A stretch of 64,000 nucleotides of DNA, from NCBI RefSeq assembly GCF_000765695.2, contig NZ_JRPB02000008.1:1-64000 (forward strand), read 5' to 3'. Below, piece after piece: positions 1 through 7,541 of the stretch. The translations under genes were made by a program, and so were the position numbers. The notes beneath the pieces are model-generated. The model was not told where the DNA came from. It did no database searches and saw only the letters and a list, made by a program, of their open reading frames with translations. The stretch is from Helicobacter sp. MIT 11-5569. GTDB taxonomy: Bacteria > Campylobacterota > Campylobacteria > Campylobacterales > Helicobacteraceae. Position 1 is the first letter of the stretch; every line of letters begins with the position of its first letter.

Positions 1-68
1 TGATGGCTTTTGTGATTTTAAAGGAGACAGAAGGAGAAGAGGTGGGATTTATTGTTAGGGTGAGGTAG
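1..68 (+). CDS. possible 3' tail of a gene cut by the left edge
   Basis: The reading frame starting at base 3 is open from the window edge and reads about 21 codons, ending KETEGEEVGFIVRVR before a TAG stop at 66-68. It could be the C-terminus of a plus-strand gene that begins outside the window. It is too short to recognise, and chance openness is possible. It converges on the minus-strand PAAR-like gene. Confidence 0.25.
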   Translation, partial: MAFVILKETEGEEVGFIVRVR

Positions 69-121
69 GAATTAAGATTCATTGGGTGTCCTTTGGAATC
101 ATTGGGATTATCCTTTAAGAA

Positions 122-145
122 GTTGGGGGAACGCAAAACCCCACT
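122..145 (-). terminator. possible hairpin after the PAAR-like gene
   Basis: Read on the minus strand, AGTGGGG (overlapping the stop codon) can pair with CCCCAACT across a short loop with one bulged A. The following U-tract is poor, so termination is only suggested. The hairpin lies exactly at the end of the four-gene operon. Confidence 0.3.
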
Positions 146-485
146 ATTTAATATTTACTTTATCTTCTAAAAAGGCTTTACCTTGCAAAGATAGAGGGAA
201 ACCTGTATCACTTAAACTTAAATATAATTTTTCACAAAGAACAATATCATCATTATTGATATTTAATAAATGAGAAATACTTTCAACACTTACAACTTTA
301 ACACAAGGAGCATTTACTCCCGCAACCGTTCTTGTGCAGCCAATTATATTTGCGTTCAGTAAGTCATTTTTGGTAATAGCTTTAATAGAATCCTTAATCA
401 CTAGACTTCTACCATTATTGGATTTTAAAACTACTTTACCATTGTGAGGGCATACAACAGTATCACTTGTAGTAAGTGGGGTCAT
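144..485 (-). CDS. PAAR-like spike-tip protein
   Basis: Small protein of 113 residues. It has the layout of PAAR-like/DUF4280-type tip proteins: a CPHNG motif (Cys12, Pro13, His14), then an IIGC segment (Cys50), then PC (Cys61) and Cys84, in a chain of short beta-prone stretches. Proteins of this type cap VgrG-like spikes of contractile or secretion systems, with Cys/His binding a metal. No VgrG, sheath or baseplate gene is visible here. AAAGG lies 6-7 bases before the ATG. It is the last gene of a four-gene operon whose promoter looks FliA-dependent. The family call is by motif pattern, not alignment. No signal peptide is seen. Confidence 0.55.
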   Translation of the reverse strand: MTPLTTSDTVVCPHNGKVVLKSNNGRSLVIKDSIKAITKNDLLNANIIGCTRTVAGVNAPCVKVVSVESISHLLNINNDDIVLCEKLYLSLSDTGFPLSLQGKAFLEDKVNIK

Positions 486-520
486 AAAAGCCTTTCATAA
501 TTAATGCTTTTGGAATTATA

Positions 521-691
521 TCATATTTGTTTTATTATAGTTTTTAATGTAAGTAACGCCTTATAATCTAAAAGAATCTCACTCTTTGTTTCTTTTTCTC
601 TTGTTTTTGCTTTCCTTGTATCCCACCTTAATTCGCTATCTAGTCTAAAAATAGCAAGTTGTAAAAGCTTCATTTTTGTAGAACTAATCAT
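521..691 (-). CDS. small basic protein, translationally coupled
   Basis: A 56-codon reading frame starting MISSTKMKLLQLAIFRLD and ending LKTIIKQI. Its ATG overlaps the TGA of the preceding gene as ATGA (688-691), the classic arrangement for coupled translation, and AGG lies a few bases upstream inside that gene. The product is lysine/arginine-rich and mostly helical in character, with no signal peptide or membrane segment. I do not recognise it. It sits between the 203-residue protein and the PAAR-like gene (35 bases apart), so a small chaperone or adaptor role is possible but is only inference. Confidence 0.6.
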   Translation of the reverse strand: MISSTKMKLLQLAIFRLDSELRWDTRKAKTREKETKSEILLDYKALLTLKTIIKQI

Positions 692-1299
692 GCTTCAAAC
701 CTAAAAGACGCACTTGTCGCACTCATTGAACCAAAAAATACACTAGAGTTATCAAGCTTTTTACCTACCCATTGTGCATTAAGCTCTTCATAAGAAGCAG
801 AGATTGTAAGCGCATTTTGGTTTTTAAGCCAATCTGAAACAATAGGATTGTTTTGGTTTTCTTTTGGGATTCCAACAAACATTTCAAGGTTAGAATTTAG
901 TAGATTTTTGAGATTAGAAAGCAAATGCATCGGATTGCTTGATACATCTTGTTTTTGTGGATTTTGCAAGGCATTAGAATCGCCATTTGTTTCAAATAAG
1001 AAAAGCATATTATTTAATGCTTTTTGTAGATTTTCGCCAATTTTACTTAAATCTCCATCAAAATCCACATTAAAGGTTTGCCCCTCTAACAAGTTTTTTA
1101 GGGCAGAGATGCGTTCTTGTTGTCCGTTTGTGAGTTGGTGTGCAAAGTTTTTGCCAAGCGCAAGTTGGCTTTGGGCTTTTACTCTATTGCCATTTTTATC
1201 AGAAAATTCTGCATTAAAACTTGCAACAAAAGTAGCAGAATATTCAAAGGTTTCCAAGTATTCGCCACTTTTGCTATCATAACTTAGGCTATAAGTCAT
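688..1299 (-). CDS. unknown 203-residue protein of a FliA-type operon
   Basis: Not recognised. The N-terminus (MTYSLSYDSKSGEYLETF) and C-terminus (FGSMSATSASFRFEA) are rich in Ser, Thr and aromatic residues in alternating beta-like patterns. The centre (residues ~65-150) is helical and Asn/Gln-rich. There is no signal peptide, cysteine or transmembrane stretch, so if exported it would need a non-Sec route. It lies 41 bases after the 124-residue gene and overlaps the next gene by ATGA. The predicted FliA promoter upstream of the operon suggests flagellar co-expression. The function is unknown. Confidence 0.8.
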   Translation of the reverse strand: MTYSLSYDSKSGEYLETFEYSATFVASFNAEFSDKNGNRVKAQSQLALGKNFAHQLTNGQQERISALKNLLEGQTFNVDFDGDLSKIGENLQKALNNMLFLFETNGDSNALQNPQKQDVSSNPMHLLSNLKNLLNSNLEMFVGIPKENQNNPIVSDWLKNQNALTISASYEELNAQWVGKKLDNSSVFFGSMSATSASFRFEA

Positions 1300-1340
1300 G
1301 CTTTCTGTAAATTCAAAACTACTAACATTAAAAATAGAAC

Positions 1341-1715
1341 CTATGTAAATGCCACACCCTTAGAGCCTCCTGGAGCATCTGCGGCTGAAACGGGTAGTTT
1401 GGAGTTTGCTACAATCATATCTAGCGTGGATTTTACATACTCATCATCCCCGGCTTTGATTGCGTCATCTAGGTTTTTTAGGATTAAGTTCGCTAAACCA
1501 CTCATACCTTTATCCATTACCGGGCTGATATTATAAACGCTTTGTTTAGATTTGTCGCTGATAGTAGTTACATTGGAATCTTGCGTGCCTGCTTTTGCAT
1601 TGTTATTTTCTGTTTTCTCGCCATTATCACGTCCTTTAGCGATTCTTGGTTTGAGATTGTCAAATGCGTTTGCAAAAGAATTGTTAAAAAGATTATTTTG
1701 AAATGAAATTGCCAT
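1341..1715 (-). CDS. unknown 124-residue protein, first gene of a FliA-type operon
   Basis: Not recognised. The first ~55 residues (beginning MAISFQNNLFNNSFANAF) are rich in Asn, Ser, Lys and Gln and look disordered. Residues ~60-105 form an amphipathic helical region, followed by a glycine-rich tail. The polar, Asn/Ser-rich start without a Sec signal resembles substrates of flagellar type III export, but that is inference. AGGCAGGA precedes the ATG. A sigma28-like promoter lies about 40-65 bases upstream. It is the first gene of the 1715-to-144 operon. Confidence 0.8.
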   Translation of the reverse strand: MAISFQNNLFNNSFANAFDNLKPRIAKGRDNGEKTENNNAKAGTQDSNVTTISDKSKQSVYNISPVMDKGMSGLANLILKNLDDAIKAGDDEYVKSTLDMIVANSKLPVSAADAPGGSKGVAFT

Positions 1716-1753
1716 TTGGGAATCCTGCCTTTTATGAAAAATCTTGATAGAAT

Positions 1754-1780
1754 AATATCGTAAAAACTAATAAAAACTTA
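1754..1780 (-). promoter_or_regulatory. sigma28 (FliA)-like promoter
   Basis: On the minus strand TAAGTTT (1780-1774) is separated by 13 bases from CGATATT (1760-1754). This resembles the FliA promoter layout of Campylobacter and Helicobacter (TAAGTTT-like -35, CGATAT-like -10). The predicted transcript would start near 1747, giving a leader of roughly 30 bases with an SD before the ATG at 1715. Confidence 0.6.
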
Positions 1781-1847
1781 ATAGGAATCAAATTTTGTAG
1801 TTTGACTTAATAGCGTTTTTTGGATAAATATTAAGAAGAACAAACTT

Positions 1848-1878
1848 TACAATATTTTTAACTTTTTTGTCCTAAAAT
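1848..1878 (+). promoter_or_regulatory. candidate -10 elements for the MFS/dynamin operon
   Basis: Two vegetative -10-like hexamers precede the MFS gene: TACAAT at 1848-1853 and TAAAAT at 1873-1878. No clear -35 is seen, as is usual for the Helicobacter main sigma factor. Either would give a short leader including the SD AAAAGGA at 1891-1897. Confidence 0.4.
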
Positions 1879-1906
1879 TGTATCTAAACGAAAAGGAATT
1901 AAACGC

Positions 1907-3052
1907 TTGAAAAACTACACTTTACTTGTTGTTGTGCTAAGTGCAATGGTTACAATTTCTAGTCTGTATGTTACGCAGCCTATCCAACCACTTTTGGCAG
2001 AAATTTTTGAAATCTCTATTGCGCAAGTTACGCTTTTCACATCTGTTGTGCTTTTGGCTCTTGCTGTTGCACCTATTGTGTATGGATATTTGCTAGAAAA
2101 ATTTGATACGCGCATTATTCTAACGACTGCACTAACTTGTATTGGAATCTTTCAGTGTTTGCTTTGTTTTGCGCAAGATTACAGCACCTTTTTGACTTTA
2201 CGCATTTTAGAAGCTTTAATCATTCCAGCAGCACTTACAGCTACACTAACAACAGCCACACGCCTAGATACACAAAATATGCAAAAAGTTATTAGTATTT
2301 ATGTTGCTTCTACTATATTTGGGGGAGCTTTCTCGCGTATAGGTAGTGGGCTTATTACTTCTCTTTTTTCGTGGCAGGTAACTTTTGCACTTTTGGGCAT
2401 TATGACGTTAGGTGTTGCGTTTATGTCGTATTATCTTCCTAAAAGCACTAAGCTAAATCACACGAAGATTACACCAAGAATTTTTGTAGATTTTTTGAAA
2501 GATAAGCGTTACGCTTTGCTTTATATGGGTGCTTTTTTGGTATTATTTTGTTTTCAAGGTGCGCTAAATTTAATGCCTTTTGAAATTAAAGCTATTGACC
2601 CAAATATTTCTACGGCAAAAATTGGATTTTTATACACAGGGTATAGTATCGGGATTGTTACAGCACTTCTTGCAAGTTATATCACAAAAATTGCAAAAGG
2701 TTCTTTAAACGCGATTGTGCTAGGATTTATTATTTTTGGTGCAGCACCACTATTAATGTTGATTCCAGATTTTTGGTGGATGTTTTTTTCTGTTTTTGTG
2801 CTTTGTATTGGAATGTTTATCGCTCACTCTGTGCTTTCAGGCTTTGTTAATAGTCTTCAAAGAGAGAAAAAAGGCATTACAAATGGGTTGTATTTAGCAT
2901 TTTATTACACAGGTGGGACTTTTGGCACAACATTGCCTAGCTATTTATATAAAGCTTTTGGGTGGGAAGTTTTGTGTTTTGCATTAAGTGGAATCTTATT
3001 TGGGAGTGCGTGGCTATTTTATGCTTATCGTAAAATCTTTAAAGGAAATTAA
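1907..3052 (+). CDS. MFS transporter (drug:H+ antiporter-like)
   Basis: Inner-membrane major facilitator of 381 residues with about 12 hydrophobic segments. The first (residues 4-22) is followed by the YVTQPIQPLL stretch typical of the YnfM/AraJ-like DHA1 group. A short cytoplasmic loop near residues 180-195 separates the two halves. Substrate cannot be inferred. The TTG start follows AAAAGGA with about 9 bases spacing; an in-frame ATG appears only later, inside the first helix. The stop overlaps the ATG of the first dynamin-like gene (TAATG), so the transporter and two membrane-remodelling GTPases are probably translated from one mRNA. Confidence 0.85.
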   Translation: MKNYTLLVVVLSAMVTISSLYVTQPIQPLLAEIFEISIAQVTLFTSVVLLALAVAPIVYGYLLEKFDTRIILTTALTCIGIFQCLLCFAQDYSTFLTLRILEALIIPAALTATLTTATRLDTQNMQKVISIYVASTIFGGAFSRIGSGLITSLFSWQVTFALLGIMTLGVAFMSYYLPKSTKLNHTKITPRIFVDFLKDKRYALLYMGAFLVLFCFQGALNLMPFEIKAIDPNISTAKIGFLYTGYSIGIVTALLASYITKIAKGSLNAIVLGFIIFGAAPLLMLIPDFWWMFFSVFVLCIGMFIAHSVLSGFVNSLQREKKGITNGLYLAFYYTGGTFGTTLPSYLYKAFGWEVLCFALSGILFGSAWLFYAYRKIFKGN

Positions 3053-5448
3053 TGGAACAAAATCTAACAACATTTCAAGAGCATTTTCAAGATTACTATA
3101 AAGAAGTCGTCCCTTTGGGGAATTTGCACATTTTAGAACAAAGTAACGCAAGCGAAATTTTAGCAATTTTTCTTAGCCTTGATATGCAAGGTTTTAACAC
3201 TTTTTGGCAGAGTGAAACTCTCCAGCAACTTTGTGAGAAATATTGCAAAACTTTAAGCTTTAAAGGAATTTTGCAAGTGCAATACACTTTGCTTTTAAAT
3301 GTGCAAAAGGCATTTTTAAAGCAACCAAAAGCCACACAAGAGATTCTTAAAAACACACTTTTAAATTTTGAAATTTTAGAACGCGAAAATCTCACACAAA
3401 GCGAAGTTTTAGATTCTATTAAAGCATATTTTAATGCCATCATTGCAACAAAAATTGCACAAAAAGAAGCAAGTGATTCCACTCAAGATTCCAAACAAAC
3501 AATCTCGCAAAAACTCATAGAAGATTTTTTAGATGAAAGTTTAAAAATTCTTCAATCACAAAAAGATGTGCTAACAACGCACATTGCAAAAGATTTTACA
3601 TATTTGCTTTCAAATTTAGCCCCTTTGGAATCCCTTTTGCAAAAAGTGCAAAATCAGCATTTTTCTATCGGAATTACAGGAGTTTTAAGCTCTGGCAAAA
3701 GCACACTTTTAAACGCACTTTTAGGCAAAGAGATTTTAGGAAGCTCTACGATTCCAGAAACTGCAAGCCTTACGATTTTAAAATATGCTAAAACTCCAAG
3801 TGCGCGCGTGAGTTTTTGGAATACGCAAGAATGGGAAGATTTGAAATCAACAATGGAAGAATCTGCGCTTTTAGCACTCTTTAACAATGCAGAATTTAAC
3901 GTAGCTTTTAAAGAATATGTGCAAGATTCCACATACACTTTAGAAATCTCTATTGATGAGCTTCCTAAATACACTTCTGCAAATCACCCAAGTAAAATTT
4001 GTAATTTGATTAAAAAAACGATTCTTTTTACTCCGTTAAAATTTTTAGAAAATAATGTCGATATTGTGGATACTCCGGGACTTGATGACCCGATTATTCA
4101 GCGTGAAGAAATTACAAAAAATTATCTTTTAAATTGTGATTTGCTAATCCATGCAATGAATGCAGCACAAAGTGCCACACAAATTGATAGAGATTTTATT
4201 TTGCAAGCCTTGCAAAATGCAAATTTATCAAGAATCCTTATTTTGCTCACACATGCAGATTTGCTTGAGCAAAAAGACTTGCAAGCAGCTTTAGACTATA
4301 CAAAACAAAGCATTAAAGCGGCACTTAAAAACTCCCAAAATAATAGCGATATAGAACTTCTTTTTGAGCGTTTGGATTTTATCGCTCTTGCAAGTTATCC
4401 TGCTTTAATTTGTCAAAGCGACCCTAAAAAGGCAGAAGAATTGGGCTATAATTTGGAGGATTCTAACTTTAATGCGCTAATTGCGTATCTTAATCAAACA
4501 CTTTTAGGAAAAAATAGCACAAAAGCAAAAGATATTATTTATCTATGTGCGCAAGGCTTTAAGCGTGTGTATCATGATATTGAAAAAGCAATTTTGCTTG
4601 AGCAAAATTTGTTATTTGCTAAAGAAGAAGAAGTGGAATCGCAAATCATCAATGCAAAAAAAGAAAAAGAACAGAGTCAAAATGCGCTAGATTCTGCAAA
4701 AAATGCGCTAGATTCTGCAAAACTGCAATGCAAAGAGTTTTCAGCAACTCTGCAAAATCAGCTTGACCAAAAATTACAAAATGCCCAAAACCTTTTAAAT
4801 GAGCGTGTGTATGCTGATATTATTTATGAATATGAAAAAGGCAGAATCCCAAGCAATGAGCGTTTAGAATATTTGCTAGATTTAGGGCTAAAAGACCTTT
4901 TGAGCGAGATTTTACGCTTTAGCGCACAAAGTGTTGAGAAGAAAATTACGCAACTCTCTTTACAACTTCAGACGCATTTGGAGAGTATTTTGAAAAATGA
5001 CGATGAGATTGTGCAAAAAAAAGATTTTAATCTTCATCTAAACCCCATTTTATTGCAAAAAACAAAGGCTAAGATTCTAAATAGAGTAATAAAAACTGCA
5101 AAATCTTTTAATAAAAATAAAAAAGACGCATTAAAAAGCACTCTTGAAACAGATTTTAAAGAAGGATTTTTAGAATTTATTAGTGCTTTAATCCATCAAA
5201 GTAATGCGCTAGAAAATGAGTATATTACGCACTTTGAAGGTCTTTTAAATACTGCACAACAACAATTAGAGTTAGATTTAAAATCCAAAGAAAATATTTT
5301 GCAAAATGCAATTAATAATCTGCATTCTAATACCGCTCAAAAACAAGAGCGCGAACAAACACTAAAGCAAATGGTGCATTTATTAGAAGAAAACTTACAA
5401 TCTCTCAATGCTTTACAATACTACACAACAAGGGGAAATGATGCTTAA
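3052..5448 (+). CDS. dynamin-like GTPase, first of a pair (CjDLP1/2-like)
   Basis: Large GTPase of 798 residues. A helical N-terminal region of ~200 residues precedes the GTPase domain: P-loop GVLSSGKS at 210-217, DTPG at 340-343 and THAD (NKxD-like) at 400-403. The rest is long alpha-helical/coiled-coil stalk, consistent with Dynamin_N proteins. In C. jejuni the adjacent pair Cj0411/Cj0412 forms a membrane-tethering heterotetramer. This gene and the next are the likely equivalent, inferred from pairing and domain order. A perfect 21-bp tandem duplication (4681-4722) adds a repeated NALDSAK heptad to the coiled coil. It is coupled to the MFS gene upstream and overlaps its partner by a few bases. 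Confidence 0.85.
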   Translation: MEQNLTTFQEHFQDYYKEVVPLGNLHILEQSNASEILAIFLSLDMQGFNTFWQSETLQQLCEKYCKTLSFKGILQVQYTLLLNVQKAFLKQPKATQEILKNTLLNFEILERENLTQSEVLDSIKAYFNAIIATKIAQKEASDSTQDSKQTISQKLIEDFLDESLKILQSQKDVLTTHIAKDFTYLLSNLAPLESLLQKVQNQHFSIGITGVLSSGKSTLLNALLGKEILGSSTIPETASLTILKYAKTPSARVSFWNTQEWEDLKSTMEESALLALFNNAEFNVAFKEYVQDSTYTLEISIDELPKYTSANHPSKICNLIKKTILFTPLKFLENNVDIVDTPGLDDPIIQREEITKNYLLNCDLLIHAMNAAQSATQIDRDFILQALQNANLSRILILLTHADLLEQKDLQAALDYTKQSIKAALKNSQNNSDIELLFERLDFIALASYPALICQSDPKKAEELGYNLEDSNFNALIAYLNQTLLGKNSTKAKDIIYLCAQGFKRVYHDIEKAILLEQNLLFAKEEEVESQIINAKKEKEQSQNALDSAKNALDSAKLQCKEFSATLQNQLDQKLQNAQNLLNERVYADIIYEYEKGRIPSNERLEYLLDLGLKDLLSEILRFSAQSVEKKITQLSLQLQTHLESILKNDDEIVQKKDFNLHLNPILLQKTKAKILNRVIKTAKSFNKNKKDALKSTLETDFKEGFLEFISALIHQSNALENEYITHFEGLLNTAQQQLELDLKSKENILQNAINNLHSNTAQKQEREQTLKQMVHLLEENLQSLNALQYYTTRGNDA
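4681..4722 (+). repeat. 21-bp tandem duplication inside the dynamin-like gene
   Basis: Two identical 21-base units beginning AATGCGCTAG follow each other at 4681-4701 and 4702-4722, encoding NALDSAK twice. The unit is seven codons, so the frame and the coiled-coil heptad phase are kept. Confidence 0.9.
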
Positions 5449-7459
5449 ATCCTATATTCAAGATTGCAAAACTTTACAAGAAAAATTTGAGCAAAAATCT
5501 CCCACGCAAAAGCTTATTGTCCGTTGTCAGAATCGATTAAATTCCAATGATTATAATCTAAGTTTTTTTGAAAGTTTAGAGCAAAAAAGCACAGAACCTA
5601 TGCAAATTGCAATTATCGGGCAATTTTCAAGTGGCAAAAGCACATTTTTAAACGCGCTTTTAGGGCAAGATATTTTGCCCACAGGCATTACGCCCATTAC
5701 TTCAAAAGTTTGTAAAATTTGCTATGGAGAGGATTATATTTTAGAGATTCTTTATAAAGATGGCAAAAAAGTCTTACAAAATGTAGAATTTTTACACAAA
5801 CTCACACGTGAAAATTCAAAAAACATTGATTATTTTTGTTTGTATGCCCCGATTTTTCTACTAAAAGAGATTAATTTTTTGGATACTCCGGGCTTTAATT
5901 CTCAAAATTCTGATGATACGCATGCGACATTAAAAGTCTTAGAACAAGTTGATGGAATCATTTGGCTAACGCTGATTGATAATGCAGGGAAAAATAGTGA
6001 AAAAGCACTTTTGAAAGATTTTAGCTCGCATTTTGCACAAAAAAGTTTATGCGTGTTAAACCAAAAAGATCGTCTAAAAAATGAGGAAGAAATTCAAACA
6101 AGTGTAGAATATGCAAAAAGCGCGTTTGAGGGAATTTTTTCTAGTGTGATTCCAATCTCTGCTAGACTTGCTTTAAAGGCAAGGTTAAATACCAAAGAAA
6201 AATTCTTTGAAACTTCGCTCTTGAATTTAACGCATAGCATTCAAGATATTGCCTTAAAGCGCACAGATTCCACTCTAAGTATTCAAGAATCTCTGCAAAG
6301 ATTAAATGCGCTTTTTTGTGATACTCAAGAAAAAATCAATGCACAATCTTCCAAAGAAGAGGATTTTAAACATTTAATGCAAGATTCCAATATGCCTTTA
6401 ATCTTTGATTTTTTAAATCAAACGATTAAGCCAAAAGCTAATCTTGCAAAATCGCATAGCACTCTTAAACGTTTAAAAGAAATGCATGTTCTTTTGCATT
6501 TGCAATATCACAAAATTAACCAAAATTACAAAAATCTTCAAAATATTTTGCAGCAAAGTAATATTGAATTTGCCCAAAAATGTGGCATTTCTAAAGCACA
6601 AGAACAAAAGATTTTTAATGAATTGTATTTAAATTTAGATATGCTGCTTGATAGTTTAGCACAAAAGATTTTTAATGCTTTAGAAAAACAAAGTATTGAT
6701 TTTAATCAAAGTAAAAAGACTTTTCTAGGCACAAAATCCACAACGCAAAACAAAGAAGTTACGATTCTGCCTTTAGAAAAAATCCGTATTGCTTTGCAAA
6801 ATCAAGATACGCAGCTTGTTAAAGATTATAAAGCCATTAGCGTAAAAATCAAAAATTTCTTAGATTTGTTTATAGATTCTATCCACCAAAATACAAACTC
6901 TTTAGCGCAAAAAGTTTCCACTTGGCAAGATTCTGCTCCAAAATCCCTTGAACTTTATCTTGTCGCTCCACAAAGCCAATCTTTGCAAAATTTATACCAT
7001 TTTGCGCAACATTGCTATGAAAATATTTTGACAGATTTTAATAATAATGCTCTTATTGTTACTTCTTTTTTGCGTAGTGAGCTTAATGTGCTTAGTAATT
7101 TTTTGTCCCTAAATTACAATAATGCTATTGATTTGACGCTAACACGACTTGATTTAAAAATTAAAAACGCAATTTCTAAACATCAAGAAAATCAAGAAGA
7201 ATTTGCACTTTTTAATCCAACGCTTGAAAATGTGCGTGAATCACTCAATGAAGCGTTTTGTTTTGAGCAATTTCAAGCACGACTTTTTGGTCCAATGAAT
7301 TCCTTAAATAAAGCCTATGCGCAGTTTTTAGAGAGAAGCGAGCAAACCACAGAATCTAAAATCCAGCTAATTACACAAGTTTCTTTTATGCTTAAGAAAG
7401 AAGTGGATAAAATTCTACAAAACCTAAAGGAAATTCAAGCGCAATCTCTAACACTTTGA
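5441..7459 (+). CDS. dynamin-like GTPase, second of a pair
   Basis: GTPase of about 672 residues with the GTPase domain near its N-terminus: GQFSSGKS at 60-67, DTPG at 148-151 and NQKD at 207-210. A long helical stalk region follows to the end. The ATG at 5441 is chosen because AGGGG lies 5 bases before it; the adjacent ATG at 5438 is also possible, and an ATG at 5408 would lack an SD. The start lies within the last codons of the first dynamin gene, indicating coupling. By analogy with the C. jejuni pair it probably forms a hetero-oligomer with its neighbour on the inner face of the membrane. Confidence 0.85.
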   Translation: MLKSYIQDCKTLQEKFEQKSPTQKLIVRCQNRLNSNDYNLSFFESLEQKSTEPMQIAIIGQFSSGKSTFLNALLGQDILPTGITPITSKVCKICYGEDYILEILYKDGKKVLQNVEFLHKLTRENSKNIDYFCLYAPIFLLKEINFLDTPGFNSQNSDDTHATLKVLEQVDGIIWLTLIDNAGKNSEKALLKDFSSHFAQKSLCVLNQKDRLKNEEEIQTSVEYAKSAFEGIFSSVIPISARLALKARLNTKEKFFETSLLNLTHSIQDIALKRTDSTLSIQESLQRLNALFCDTQEKINAQSSKEEDFKHLMQDSNMPLIFDFLNQTIKPKANLAKSHSTLKRLKEMHVLLHLQYHKINQNYKNLQNILQQSNIEFAQKCGISKAQEQKIFNELYLNLDMLLDSLAQKIFNALEKQSIDFNQSKKTFLGTKSTTQNKEVTILPLEKIRIALQNQDTQLVKDYKAISVKIKNFLDLFIDSIHQNTNSLAQKVSTWQDSAPKSLELYLVAPQSQSLQNLYHFAQHCYENILTDFNNNALIVTSFLRSELNVLSNFLSLNYNNAIDLTLTRLDLKIKNAISKHQENQEEFALFNPTLENVRESLNEAFCFEQFQARLFGPMNSLNKAYAQFLERSEQTTESKIQLITQVSFMLKKEVDKILQNLKEIQAQSLTL

Positions 7460-7464
7460 AAAGG

Positions 7465-7481
7465 TGGAACCAAAATTGCTT
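7465..7481 (+). promoter_or_regulatory. sigma54 (RpoN) promoter
   Basis: TGGAACCAAAATTGCTT has GG at 7466-7467 and GC at 7478-7479, exactly ten bases between them, with TGGAAC and TTGCTT flanks as in Campylobacter/Helicobacter flagellar promoters. It starts six bases after the stop of the second dynamin gene. Transcription would start near 7490 and read the J-domain gene. Confidence 0.75.
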
Positions 7482-7495
7482 TAATATCTTGAAAA

Positions 7496-7511
7496 GTGCT
7501 AGAAATAGCAC
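7496..7511 (+). other. GAAA-tetraloop hairpin in the leader
   Basis: GTGCTA and TAGCAC pair perfectly around GAAA, a GNRA tetraloop. The hairpin is at the very 5' end of the transcript expected from the sigma54 promoter, where it could protect the mRNA. Confidence 0.45.
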
Positions 7512-7541
7512 AAATTAGGAATTTAAAAACAAAGGAATGTA

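Noticed and set aside
144-1715. A complete type VI secretion or prophage locus at the left end
   Set aside because: Only a PAAR-like protein is recognisable; no VgrG, Hcp, TssB/C, integrase or tail gene is seen in the window.
5408-5440. Upstream ATG (5408) as start of the second dynamin-like gene
   Set aside because: It has no SD and would overlap its neighbour by 41 bases, while AGGGG sits correctly before 5441.
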